A stretch of DNA of 55,433 bases. Origin: Chaetomium olivaceum (lineage: Eukaryota; Ascomycota; Sordariomycetes; Sordariales; Chaetomiaceae). The stretch lies in assembly GCA_039881045.1 (NCBI GenBank), contig JAYWVB010000098.1, forward strand, positions 1 through 55,433, in the 5' to 3' direction. Each line of letters begins with the position of its first letter. Position 1 is the stretch's first letter. This document shows, piece by piece, positions 44,710 to 55,433 of this stretch. Position numbers and translations under genes: made by a program. The notes under the pieces were generated by a model, which was not told where the DNA came from, did not search any database, and saw only the letters and a list, made by a program, of their open reading frames with translations.

Positions 44710-46016
44710 GAAACCTGACAGGCGTTAGAGAATGGAAAATGGCTTCACTCGGTTCCCGGTTGTAAAGTAATGCCGGGGCCCCGATATTGCCGGGAATATG
44801 GGGGCATGGTCACAGGAACACATGAGTGACTCTGGTTGTGGGGGCGGCCTCGTCTGCAGTTTACTATTGCTCTCGTTACTTGTCAGGTAGGTCTGGTCCA
44901 GGTTCAGGCGGACGGGCGGGTGCGAGTGCAAGCAAGGGTATATATGGATCTCCTTCATCATTCAGCTTTCTAGAACAAACATCGAAGCCTGGTGGAACAT
45001 ATTCGTCACGGTAGTGATATAAAAAGTTACATCCGATGGAACCCTCCCCCTTGAGCTTCGTCATGAGTGGTGGGAAATTCGAATTCAGCCCAGTGTCTAT
45101 TCTCCAAGATCGACACCCGCTCAATGTCTGGCCATCCGCCCCGCGGGCTGGTGGCGGCGGAGAGGATTTAGGCAGAATACATCAACATTCTTCTGGAAGG
45201 TCGGGGTCAGCGCTGCCGGACGACGATCTTTCTGGGTCTGCCCTAGCACGTGGCATCCACCCGAGTATTTGGACGAAAGGGCGGCATGACTGTGTTACAT
45301 TTCATTTGTATGAGTGGCACGCGCCGGGTAGGAGAGAAGGCCAGCCAGGCGTCACCGCTAATGAAGAGCCTGGGGTCTGATCTTGGCACTGTCACAGTTT
45401 GGCCTTTCCCGGCCGAACTTCTGGGTACCGGCGATGGGTCGTCCGTGGAGCCGGGTATCAGCGACTTGTACGAGGAGCCGACGAGTTTGGGGCGTCTAGA
45501 CACATAGGGGTGGGGGTTCAAATGACCCCGAACGTTGAGACCGAAAAAATGGCTTCGACAGGGCAATTCTGCGTGATCTATTGTATATTGGGTGGACCGG
45601 GCTTCGCCCCATTTGTGGTTAGGTATGTACACATCTGGTTCGTAGGAGCAATACAGAAGTCAGAAGGCCCAGGCTCGTCAATACAGCGCAGCTCAAGACT
45701 CTGTTCCTCAGAACAGGTGTTTTTAAGATGGAACGTAGCCGGCCAGAGATGTGGCCAAAAACAAGTTGGTTTCTGATGTTGAAAGCGGATATAATACTCA
45801 AGGAGGTAAAAACTATGGCTCGAGTACAATGGTGGAACAAGAATAAGAAGTCAACCGGCAGAACTGCCTGCCGTCCAAGGGAAACCACATCGCTCTCCGT
45901 GAGTCCTGGAAGAAAAACGGCTAAATGGGACGGTTGCAAGGCTACCGGCCAGTCGCGGCAGCGCATCATGCCATGGCGCGGGGGCAATGTCTCCCGGGTC
46001 GAGTTCTGGTGCCGCC
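44710..46016. other. Convergent intergenic region
   Basis: Lies between the antiporter (+) and the DUF1996 gene (-). No gene recognised; a long chance frame runs into it from the DUF1996 gene when the last intron is ignored. Confidence 0.6.
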
Positions 46017-47347
46017 CTAGGCCCGCAGGGACATCTCGCCCATGGGCATGGCTTTGAGCCCTATTGAGATGCGTTAGTACCAGGGCTCTCTTGTCTCCAG
46101 TAGATACGCGGGGAAACCTACAGCCATCGACCGCTTCGGGTGCTTGCTGCTTGATGGTGCAGGCGTTGTACTGCTCCGGTGTCTGGGCGGTGAGGCCAGC
46201 AGCAGGGCAGTTGTTGTTGAGGTTGCAGCCACTGTCCATAGCCCGCTGGAGAGTGTCGCCCTCCCAGCCAAAGACGTAGTCACCGTGCGCGGCGGAGCCA
46301 CTAAATACAGTCAGCCTCCCTTTCACACGCTCACAATGCCCGGGGGCAAGGTTCGAGATACGTACCCAAGGTTCATGCTGTACATGAAGGCAGGGCCAGA
46401 GTCGGGCCAGATGCTCTTGTCGGTAAATTTGCTAACGTCCCACATTACCTCGTACATAACCTGGGGTAGCTTGACGGGATGGCTAGACGGGCAAGCACCG
46501 CCACCGGTGGCACCAGAACCCTGGCCATAGGCGACGTGAGACTTGTGGTCGGGCGTGTCGAGGTTCTTGCCGTCCCAGCATCTAGGTTTTAGCAATTCTG
46601 TCAGCCTTTTATACGGCCCAGGAAGAGGGAAATGGGGAAAAGAGAAGAAGCGAGAGAAGGATGGCGTACGTTGGAAAGATGATGGTCTGACGGATCATCT
46701 TGCAGCGCGTTTCTTGGGGAATCGCGACGGTATCGGTACCGGTGCAAGGAGCACCACCCACGAAGGGGTTGTCACTTGTCGACGTCCAGCAGCGGTGACA
46801 GATGTTACCGCCGGAAACCTTGCTGTCGTCAGTGTTGGCGGCATTGCCCGCAAGCATACGGAAACCCTAGGGAGGGAACCGTTAGTCAGTCAATGATACG
46901 CCCACTCTTCTCTGGAGCGAGTGTACTTACGGGCTTGAAGGCCGTGGTTTTGCCGCTGGGAATGTAGTAGACATCCAGACCCCCGTTGTTGATAAGCTTG
47001 CCCTGGGGGCCACCGTTGCCAACTTGGGGGATGCGATGGTAGGTGCCGTTCTTGGCCTTGAAGAACATAACGGCGGTCCAGTAGTTGGATTTGTCTTGGT
47101 TGAAACTGCAAGACGTGCATGTCGATCGCTTGGCCAGGTCGTATTCGACGGGCGTCATGGTTAGGTTGAAGGAGTTGCCGCCAACGATCTGATGGAGATG
47201 GGGTGTGTAGCGAAGACCCGGGTTGACCAAGGGGTCGACACGGTCAACGACGAGCTGGGAGCAAGCGAACCGTAGCATGTTGAATTGTGCAACGGCGCCG
47301 TTGGCTAGCAGCGCGGCTGCTGCGGCAAGAGAAGTCCACTGATGCAT
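46017..47347 (-). CDS. Secreted DUF1996 protein, five exons
   Basis: Exons on the minus strand: 47347-46931, 46866-46670, 46581-46366, 46300-46122 and 46060-46017, with introns of 64, 88, 65 and 61 nt (donors GTAAGT, GTACGC, GTACGT, GTAGGT). The product is 350 residues. The start at 47347 is chosen because a signal peptide follows (MHQWTSLAAAAALLANGAVA); the frame is open further upstream. The mature part has the DUF1996 signature LRFACSQLVVDRVDPLVNPG, HLHQIVGGNSFN, CTSCSFNQDKSNYWTAV, YYIPSGKTTAFKPGFRM, and HGDYVFGWEGDTLQ. Family members are extracellular and often expressed on plant biomass, but the biochemical role is unknown. The last exon is only 44 nt and restores the end VDGWLKAMPMGEMSLRA. 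Confidence 0.88.
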
Positions 47348-49977
47348 TTTTGGCGTTTCCCTGAATCTCGATCTTCTTGTTGTGTCACGAGGTCGTTCGC
47401 CTACTCCTGGGATGGGACCGGCTGGGATGTTGGCTTTTCCTACAAGTTGCTCCTTGCGGTAAAGAACTGAGGACAAGAAAAAGTGCACAGAGTCCGGCGA
47501 GGGATAAGGGCTTTAAGAACGGCGGAGAGGAGAAAACCCATGCCAGATGATGTCGCATCGGGATACTTGATACATGTCGGTCTCGCCCCATTCGCGACCC
47601 TCCCCTTCCATTATCTTGATCTACTCCTCGTCCCATAGACGGCGATGACCCGGTTGAGCCAAGTGCAGACTGTCTAGGCGCCCCGGCAACCAGCAACTGC
47701 CGATGCTACGGAACAAGTTGGAAGGTCTTCTGTCATTTGGGTATAATATCGACGATTGGTGTTGAACGTGCCCCAGCCGTTATTGGACAACCCCCTGCTG
47801 CAGCTGTGACAATTGCCGGAGTTCCGAATGCGGCAGACTGCCAACCAGCCTGCCCTGGCGCATACCAATAAGGTACACACTCCCCTATTGAGTCTCCCGG
47901 GTAAAAGGGGCGCCATCCCACCCTAGACCCCCAATATCCCTATTATTGCCCGAAGTCACACCCCTCGTCCGACGCCTGCGTTGTCCCCCACTAGCGTACA
48001 TGGTTCATTAATGGACAGCCCAGCGGCAAAGCCCGGCCAAGTGACGTATACACCGCAGACAGGCGCCGAGCTAGCTATTCATGGTGGCTCACGGCGCGGG
48101 GACGTGGAAGGAGCCCGGAGGAGGGGTGGCTGTCAGCCGTCAAGAGGCCTGGCTGAGGAGTCTGGGGTGGCCGAAATTTGCCGAGGTACGGGGTTACTCT
48201 CATGGGCCTGGGACGGCGACATACCCAAACACGTCTGCCTTCATTTACGCGTGTACCAACTGTTGGTCGACCCGTGGAGGCTTCGGCTCTTTCTAGGATA
48301 TGATTAAGGCAGATCTTGCGCCTGGGACTCACAATAAAGCGTCGTGAGGATGCCGATAGTTAACGTCCTAACTAGTGATTAAGCGTGAGTCTTGGAGATA
48401 GGGCCACGCAGATGCCGAGTGACCAGTCTGAGTGGGATGCCACCATCTGGCACTTGATGGTCCGCTATTGGCGACGTACGTTGTTGAGTAACAAGATCAT
48501 CTTCTGGAAATGGACAGAAGGCGAGCGTGAGGACCGGGTTGCCATATGGTCACCGCCCAGCTCGCGGGACTAGTCTTGTAACACACCCCGTCCCCCTTTT
48601 CATTATGATCTCATCATCTATGCTAGGTAAACCTCAGTTTGGTCTAATAACTGACATCGTTGGAGTGGTCGGCGGAATATTTGCCGACTGTGGGCTGTGC
48701 CGGCCTTGTAAATCCGCGGCAGGTGATAGATGAATGGGCCCCAGAGACTTCCTTTTTATGAACTTTCCGAAACAGTACCCTCTGTGCATGCTTTCTTCAC
48801 ACTTGTCGTGCTGACCCCCAAACAAGGCGTGCCGCCTAGATCAGCGTTGGCTCCTCCTCCTATATACGCTCCCCGGGTCAGCTCAATATGCGGCTAGCAG
48901 TGGTGGTTGGAAATCAAGTGGTTGGACTTGGAAGCAATGTCCGGCAGATGTTCTTGGGCCCCCAACATCCGCGCGCCGGCAAGATTCATCCGTCAATGTC
49001 GCCATGACTTTCTTCTTCGCCACCTCTACTTTACGTCAGGCTTGGCTACGGGCTGTGATCAGCCGAGCTGCGAGCACACACGTTGTGGTCTTCTTGGAAA
49101 CTCGGCTGCAACTTGTTGGTGTGATGAAGTCGAGAGCGCGGGAATCTGGCCCGGGGGTCTCCAGATGTAACGGGCTTCCCATGATCCATATGGGCTACTT
49201 GTTCGTTGATAACAAGCCTATCTAGGTATCTATGTAGTGCCGTCTTTTGTATTTCCCCCCAAAAGATGTTCTTGCTTGAACCGAGAGACCGCATTTACGA
49301 CTCTAAATACGGTATCGTTGATCTTTTTTTGACCGTCTTCTATCATTTTTCCCGCTCCTAGAACCACTCTTTGCTTCCTCGATTTAATAAAGGGGGCAAC
49401 CTCTCCCAGCCGCGAAGCAGAAATAGCTCGCTCTCAAAATTAGTTGTGTCGAGTTTGCCCGGATTCTGCAAAAGGGGATGATGGTTGAGGTTAGAATAGA
49501 CATATGGGGCCGAGGACGGGCGGGGAAAGAACACGACATGATCAGAACCATTCACATGGGACACTTTACCGCTTCTATGCGGCATATTTCTTGCCTTAAG
49601 TCATGCAATGATGCAAGCCAAGGTCTGACACTCACAGTCCATGTCCTCGAGTGGGGCGCTGTCTGTGGAGCAAAAGCGTCGGGGCTGGAGTTTGTATGGA
49701 TACGACGTACTTAGCGTTAAATTGACTACAGGGCGCGGGAAGTTTCCAGACAACCACACATTCGTCTAGAAGTGAGCCCGGCAACACTCGAAGCAATTCG
49801 GTTACCACCCTCCTAGCAAACCAGTCCGTTGCATCATTGAAGGGAGGGCAACAAACAAAACGCCCCGTCTTTCCCAGTCCTTGGCGCACTGCGCAAATCC
49901 AGCAGGCAAAGCTCCAAACAAGTCGCCTCCGGTACCGGGGACAAGTGTGACAAGAGTCACAAGACCAGCGGACCACC
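47348..49977. other. Long intergenic region
   Basis: About 2.6 kb without a convincing gene. A minus-strand frame at 47733-47921 (62 codons, reading ECVPYWYAPGQAGW) looks slightly protein-like but has no support. The last ~100 bp are the leader of the nucleotidase gene. Confidence 0.55.
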
Positions 49978-51060
49978 ATGGACAGCCCATACCGCCACGA
50001 GCTCGAGGTAGCCATTGCAGCAGCCCAGACAGCGGCTCACATTAGCCGTGAGGTTCTTGCTGCCGCACAGGCTGATGCTACCCCGGGGACGTTCGATCTA
50101 ATCAAAGATGACCTGAGCCCGGTCACTGTCGCCGATTTTGCCATTCAGGCCCTTCTCACGCGCACCCTCCGCAACGCCTTTCCGAATGATGGCTTCATAG
50201 GAGAGGAATCGGCCGATGAGCTGAGGCAGAACCCAAAGCTAGCATCCCTCGTGCTCGCCATTCTCGCACAGTGCGCAGACGACACTATGTTCCGTGACAC
50301 CGACGACCTCTGCGATGTCATAGATTCCTGTTCCACGCTCATGCCCGGCCCCGGGAGGATCTGGGTGTTTGACCCCATTGATGGCACCAAGACATTCATC
50401 CGCCGTGAGCAGTATGCCATCAATATTGCCCTCCTCGAAACGGGGCGTCAGGTCTTGAGTGTCGTGGCTTGCCCTCTCTTACCGGTGGACGTCAAGTCAC
50501 CGGTAACCGATGGATCCGTCGACCCAACCGGGAGGGGGTGTGTTTTGTATGCAGTTCGCGGGCACGGGGCTCATATTAGGCCGCTGTTTGGAAACCATGG
50601 CGGGGCGCAGGCTCGGAGGCTTCCTCGGCACGCCGATGCCGCGACGTCACCCGGTGACCTTCGCTCTGTCACCTGTTGGGCTCTTCTTGATTCCGGCGTC
50701 GACGTGGTGCACAAGGGGGTAGCCGAGCTACTGCATGTACCGTTCCCGGGTAGCGACCTACTGGGTTGGGTTCCTAGATGGGCCGTCCTAGCCGTCGGCG
50801 CTGCCAATATGACCGTCTGGGTTTACAAGAAGAGGGACCGGTACGCCAAGATATGGGATCACGCCGGCGCCATGCTGTTATTCGAGGAAGTCGGGGGCAT
50901 GATCACTGACGTGCACGGCAAAGAAATCGACTTGACGGCGGGGAGAAAGCTCGAGGCCAACTTTGGGTTCGTCGCAGCTCCAAGGAGCTTACATCGCATT
51001 GTGCTCCAAGCGGTACACGATGCCCTCAAGTCGTCTGGGAAAGAGGTGCTCCTCCAATAA
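49978..51060 (+). CDS. met22: 3'(2'),5'-bisphosphate nucleotidase, HAL2/Met22 type
   Basis: A single-exon gene of 360 residues, close to the usual HAL2 length. It belongs to the Li+-sensitive, Mg2+-dependent inositol monophosphatase superfamily. Metal-binding motifs are all present: DLSPVTVADFAIQ (Asp 53), GEES (76-77), DPIDGTKTF (132-140) and WDHAGAMLLFEEVGG (293-307). The enzyme removes the 3' phosphate of PAP, a by-product of sulfate assimilation, giving AMP; PAP build-up inhibits Xrn1-type exonucleases. The start ATG has a good context (CACCATGG). A general inositol phosphatase is the alternative; the fungal HAL2-like spacing and the DPIDGTKTF motif favour the nucleotidase. Confidence 0.85.
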   Translation: MDSPYRHELEVAIAAAQTAAHISREVLAAAQADATPGTFDLIKDDLSPVTVADFAIQALLTRTLRNAFPNDGFIGEESADELRQNPKLASLVLAILAQCADDTMFRDTDDLCDVIDSCSTLMPGPGRIWVFDPIDGTKTFIRREQYAINIALLETGRQVLSVVACPLLPVDVKSPVTDGSVDPTGRGCVLYAVRGHGAHIRPLFGNHGGAQARRLPRHADAATSPGDLRSVTCWALLDSGVDVVHKGVAELLHVPFPGSDLLGWVPRWAVLAVGAANMTVWVYKKRDRYAKIWDHAGAMLLFEEVGGMITDVHGKEIDLTAGRKLEANFGFVAAPRSLHRIVLQAVHDALKSSGKEVLLQ

Positions 51061-52743
51061 CTGGTGATAATCGCACACAAAGGCGAAAATAGGAGTTTAT
51101 CGCAAACCAACTTGTTGGTCAGCCCAATGTCCCATGGGCATAATAAGTACATGCTCGCCAGCACCATCCGAGAAATTCAACGGCTTAACTAGTAACCCAC
51201 CCCTTTCTCACCCATCCCTGAAATCATGAAAGTGCGAAGGGGTAAATACTGAGTTTCGAACATGACCCCATTAAGGGGCGGAACCGGCAGTAGATAACGT
51301 CATGTGAATCTCCAAAATCACGATTGTCCTCGCGTCCCTCTAACCCGCGCCCCGAAGTTCAGCGGCTGAATCATTACTTTCCCTCTTCCCCTTCCTTGTT
51401 CATTCACATGAGCCTATCAACTTCGCAAAACATGACCAGTGAAATGAAGTCTTCGGCCGCCAACAGTAAACGTGAAATGTGAATGATACGCGAGAGTACA
51501 GAAACGACACGTTTGAGATGGCAGTCGCGAGAAAGCGGGGGTTCGCAGGGAAGATATAACCAGAATGTATTCAGACGAGGCGGCAGCGAAGACCATAAAC
51601 CAAACTACAGTAAAATAATTGAAAAGAGCAAATATATTATAAAGTACGAGTGCGGTCCGGAGACGCCGGCGCAGAACAAGCCATCCAAATGCAATCAATC
51701 ATATGGTGGGTTGACCAAGACAAAAACTTTTGTATTTTCTTCCGAGAAGTGCTCCTTCACCGCTCCCCCCTGACTGTTGCGTTCAACGCACGACCAAAAC
51801 GCTGCGGGCGCGTCTTATGCAGAAACGGAAGGACTGAAGATAGCATAGTGGGTGGGTGGTATTAAGGGTTTTTTTTCGTTGCCGTTGCGTCTTTTACTCC
51901 CCGGAGGCGGGATGGCAAGTGTGATAGAGCCCGCCGAGAGGAGGTTGTCATAGCCATCTAGGACGTGACATCGTAACACCGTAACATTCGTAAAGCCTGG
52001 CGGGTTGCTGGCGGAATCTACCGGTTTTCGCCGCTCAATGGGTAGGGCTTGGGGTCGGATCGGAGATAGAAAGGTGGCGAGGGTGGCAGCCATTCAATCG
52101 TGTGGTCGTGTCCGTCTTGCGTTGAGAGTGTTGGAGTAGATGGTTGCCCATGCGAGGTGTAGAAAGTATGCGTATACCCAATTCTTCCCATCCGTGTCGT
52201 TGGGTTGGCATCCCGTCGTCATCATCCGCTATGATATGGCTCGGGGGAAATGGCCGACACAGTCCGTTGAACGAAGGTCATCGAAGTGTGCTGAGGACAT
52301 AACGATGTGCACCTGATCGATGAAGCCTTGATCGTTGATGTTCATATCTCTGAACCCATGGGGAAAACAGCGCCCAACCTGAGAGGAAAACGGGGCTGGC
52401 GAGGGAAGGAAAAAGCGCCAAATGCTTCGGGAAACAGCAAGAAAAAAATATTACAATGTTTTGTATGGTCGAGGTTTGGAAAACGCGCTGTGGCCAGCTG
52501 ACGTTGGCTTGATCGACTGCTACCCGGCTGCATCCGAGCTAAGGCCGGTGCACCTTCCGCAGGTGGTGATTCTGGTCGTGGGGGCCCATATATCCACCAC
52601 GACGACACAAATGATCGGAAGCGGACAAGGGCGTACCGCGCTAAGGGACCAAACGCATCGCAGACATTGACTCTTGCGGATGCAACTCTTGTCTTTGCCG
52701 AAGCTTGCGGCTGCTGCCAGGCAGAGTAGGGCGGAGATCCACA
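51061..52743. other. Convergent intergenic region
   Basis: 3' flanks of the nucleotidase gene (+) and the PIN4-like gene (-). No gene recognised. Confidence 0.6.
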
Positions 52744-54802
52744 CTACTGGAACCTTGACGCCGAGGAGGATGTTGTGCGGACCCCGTTGTCAGACGAGTC
52801 TGTTCGCACTAGTTAGTATGAAGGCTTGTGTAGGCCGGCCGGTCTAGGTAGTCACTTACCGCTGCCCCGCTGGATGTGGCCATTGGTCCGGCCTCGTCCC
52901 CCGAAACCAATCTTCTCCCCCCAGTCACCGCTAGGCCCGTGTGGCTGGCGCTCCGGGACGCTGCGGGTGCTGGTTCCGTTCAGGCCGGGGCGTTGGCTTC
53001 CGATAGCGCGGGAGCCTCCCGAGGTCGAAGCCGGTTGCCATTGAAGGACTCGTTCAGATTCAGCGACCCTAGCTCCCCGATCAACATGGACGACGGGTCG
53101 TTATTCGAGGCAGCGCCCGGCGTAGTTGGTGTTGTCAGAGCGCTGGGCTGGCCGAGGCTGGCGCTGTACTCGCCATATTGAGCCACGTTCGTCGAGTGGG
53201 CGCTGCTCCCTTGGGGATATCCCGATGCGGTAGACAAAGAAGGGCTCGGCGTGTAAGACCGGAGATCGGCGAACGACTTGACACCGCGCAGCGCATTCAG
53301 ACCGCCGTCTGGGCTGTCGGGAAGTTCCAGGGTCGGACCATGGCGACCCTGTCTGCCTAGCGTATTGTACTGACCGGGCACGTTGCCGCGCGTCTCAGCA
53401 AAGTCAATCGTGGCGGCGCGACTCAGACCCCGGCGGTGGGCATCAGCGGAAACACCCGGGGGCATGTGGATGGCCGGCGCAGCTCCGCTGTCCTTGATAA
53501 CATGGATCTGCCTGTGTTGTCCCTCGCCCACGGACCTGTGTTCGAGACCCATGTTGTGTGCCAGTATGTGGACGGTACGACGTTGCTGGGGGGTGATAGT
53601 GCTAGGGAAAACGATGATCTCGCGGCTCGGGTCGCTCTTGAAGAGCATCAACTCGGTGTAAAAGCTCAGCGTATCGGGGTTGTTAAGATCCACATCCCCA
53701 GGGGCCGCGTGGGGGTTCGCGGCCGCGCTTCTTGCGGGAGCCTCCGCAGGAGACTTGCGCAACGGTGAGTTTCGAGTCCGTGAGGTGTGTGCCGCGTTTA
53801 GCGAATGCATCGAAGATTGTGAATGGAGAGTTATGGGCTGATGCTGCTCCTCGAGCTGACCGCGTTTCTCCCGCTTCTCCCGCTCAATCCTCTCTCTTTC
53901 GTGCTCGGGGAGCATCTTTTTGTACTCGACCCTCAGCTTCCTGCCCTGAACTTCGTACCCGTTCAACTGCTCGATGACGGTCTGAGTGTCGACCGGGTTC
54001 TGAAAATTGGCAAAGGCGAGGCCACGGAAAATGCCGTTGTCAAAGTGGTAGTTGAACGCATACGGTTGTGGCAGCCCTAACTCGGACATGATGGTCGTAA
54101 GCATCTCCTTCCTCACGTTGAAAGGGATGTTTTTGATAACGATGGCGGTCGGGATCAGGTCGTTGCCCAAAGACTTGGGCTCATGACGAGGATCGTACAT
54201 GTTGGTCGGGTAGCCGTGTCGCTCACTTGGGAATGCTCCGTCGCCGTTCATGAGGTTCATGGCCGGGTTGAAGCTACCGACTGCAGGATACTGGGCAGAA
54301 GGAACGGGGGGAGGCGGTTGGTTTCCGAGGCCGGGCTGTTCTGGCATGGTCCACTCCTGCGTGCGAAGACGTTAGCAAAGGGGCTTATGTGCAAAATCAA
54401 GGGGTCGGGGGGTCGGGGCGTAACACGTGGGAGGCGAACCTGGGGGATCGCCCTTCGGGCGCCTGAACGAAGCCTTCCATCGCCTAGCGCTCCGGTCACA
54501 GTGCTTGCACCGGAGTTGTAGGCCCAAGCCTGGGCATTGCCCATGAAGTTGTCCGCCGCGAAACCTGGCGAGGGTTGCATTCTATTGTGCCTGAAGGCAT
54601 TGCCATCGTACGAACCGAAGCGGTCATCGGCCGCAAAAAGCGCCGTGGGTGCCTGGGCGGTAGGGTCCATTTGCCGCTGGTCTAGACGGTTGAGGCCGGG
54701 ATGGCCGGTGGTGGTGTTGTAGCCCGGCCTCGAAGAGCGGGGGGACCGGTTTGCGGTGCTCATCGCGTATGCCGGAAAGTAATGATCGGGCTGTTGGTTC
54801 AT
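52744..54802 (-). CDS. pin4: PIN4/Cip2-like RNA-binding protein with RRM and R3H domains, one missing base
   Basis: Exons 54802-54440, 54356-52860 and 52799-52744, with introns of 83 nt (donor GTTCGC, weak) and 60 nt (GTAAGT, CTAAC branch, ACAG). The N-terminal ~190 residues are disordered. The RRM lies at about 191-267 with TAIVIKNIPF (RNP2) and FRGLAFANFQ (RNP1), followed by a charged helix; an R3H domain lies at about 348-409 (LSFYTELMLFKSDPSRE...). The tail is Ser/Pro-rich. The plain frame stops at 52980, but one added base near 53008 (GCGCT for GCGGCT) continues to a Gly/Arg-rich end (GFGGRGRTNGH) and the last exon, for 638 residues. RRM plus R3H in this order is the PIN4/MDT1 and fission yeast Cip1/Cip2 arrangement, linked to mRNA control and stress or cell-cycle responses. 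Confidence 0.82.
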
Positions 54803-55433
54803 ATTTGAGGCTGACTGGCGTTCGAGGTAGCTCGCATCGAGGTCCAGTGAACCAGGACAACGCCGGGCGGGCTCGTCTTCGTCGGGCGGGCGGATTGAAG
54901 CTTCTGCGAGAGGAAGGCCGGCTGCTGCAGGTTGAGATGAAAGCGGCCCGTCTCTGAATCCGAGATCGAGGTGTCAGCTGCCCACTCTCAACGTGGGAAG
55001 CCGAAGTGCAGATTCTTCGAGTGGAGAGGCGCGTGGTTTTTCGATGATGCAGAAAGGGCTGCAGACGTCGACGGAGAAAAAAAAAGGGGACGAACAACAA
55101 AAACTCTCCACAGTACAGCGCTAAGGGGGGTCTCCCAGGGGTGCGGAGACAGGAAAAGCGGACGCTGAACAAATGTGTATCAAATGTTTCTAGGTCATCA
55201 CATCGTCCGCAGCTTCGTGGATGTCGTGAAGGTGGTGCGAAGGCCCCCGAGGTCTAGAGATTGAAGGGCTAGAGATTTGGTTTGAGAGAGGATGGAGGCG
55301 ATGCGGGCACTGAGAAAACGAACTGGCAGGTGCGCCTGCTTGCCCGTCAAAGCTGAAGCGGGAGGCGGTCTGGTGCTAGCGACGTCTTTTTTTGTGCGAG
55401 ATCCACCCACTGTTGAGTCTCCCAGAACCGGGG
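54803..55433. other. Upstream region of the PIN4-like gene
   Basis: GC-rich leader and promoter sequence with an A-rich run at about 55077-55085. Frames here carry no recognisable domain. A new gene could begin beyond the window edge. Confidence 0.5.

Noticed and set aside
45500..45540. GGTTCAAAT-like sequence considered as a tRNA B box
   Set aside because: No matching A box or acceptor stem pairing around it; I found no convincing tRNA or rRNA gene in the window.
45619..46326. 235-codon minus-strand frame with a long C-terminal extension of the DUF1996 protein
   Set aside because: It arises by reading through the last intron (46121-46061); splicing with a CTAAC branch point gives a family-like end at 46017.
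47733..47921. 62-codon minus-strand frame with a protein-like look
   Set aside because: Too short, no start context, no splice partners or recognised motif.

Overview
This window is from the nuclear genome of a filamentous ascomycete. Short GT..AG introns of about 48-140 nt with CTAAC-like branch points, GC-rich coding sequence, secreted wood-decay type enzymes (GH30 subfamily 7, DUF1996) and Fot1/pogo, Tad-like LINE and Helitron elements all point to Sordariomycetes, plausibly a Chaetomiaceae-like saprotroph. The genus cannot be fixed from sequence alone.

Layout. Positions 1-17.4 kb are a transposon island. An AT-rich, TpA-heavy matrix (1.52-2.0, 6.4-6.6, 8.6-9.4 and 15.4-15.5 kb) looks like old repeat DNA degraded by RIP-type C-to-T mutation, with a barely legible retropepsin stretch at about 9.1 kb. 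Inserted into it, and much less degraded, are four pogo/Fot1-type DDE elements (A 1-1514, B 4548-6407, C 6629-8558, D 15505-17351), a 5'-truncated LINE (about 2090-3782) and a Helitron-like element (about 9441-15409). Elements B, C and D are each flanked by TA and all four ends start ACGTA-like. From 17.4 kb on the DNA is host-like: a GH30_7 xylanase-type enzyme (18.1-19.6, +), a Cys-rich single-pass membrane protein (20.6-21.7, +), a small secreted protein (22.06-22.75, -), a long gene-poor stretch with an unrecognised decayed reading frame (24.1-24.8), the decapping scaffold EDC4 (25.4-30.5, -), an unrecognised membrane-protein gene or pseudogene (31.8-33.0, +), a rhodanese plus tyrosine phosphatase of the fungal MAPK-phosphatase type (34.9-38.1, +), proteasome ATPase Rpt6 (38.7-39.9, -), a VNX1-type vacuolar cation/H+ antiporter (41.2-44.7, +), a five-exon secreted DUF1996 protein (46.0-47.3, -), a HAL2/Met22-type bisphosphate nucleotidase (50.0-51.1, +) and a PIN4-like RRM/R3H protein (52.7-54.8, -).

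The most interesting signal is in the transposon ends. In three clearly different pogo-type families the terminal inverted repeat carries the same kind of change: a box of exactly 17 bp is present once or twice in tandem. Element A has one box at its visible end, B has two at both ends, C has two at both ends, and D has two at one end and one at the other. The transposases carry the psq/CENP-B-type DNA-binding region, and the CENP-B box is also 17 bp, so the doubled unit may be the transposase footprint. The transposases also carry a C-terminal CCHC zinc knuckle in B, C and D.

A quality warning: three conserved host genes (phosphatase, antiporter, PIN4-like) each read perfectly if a single missing base is restored and are otherwise intact. 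This looks more like assembly indels than biology, so single-base frameshifts in the transposons should be read with the same caution.
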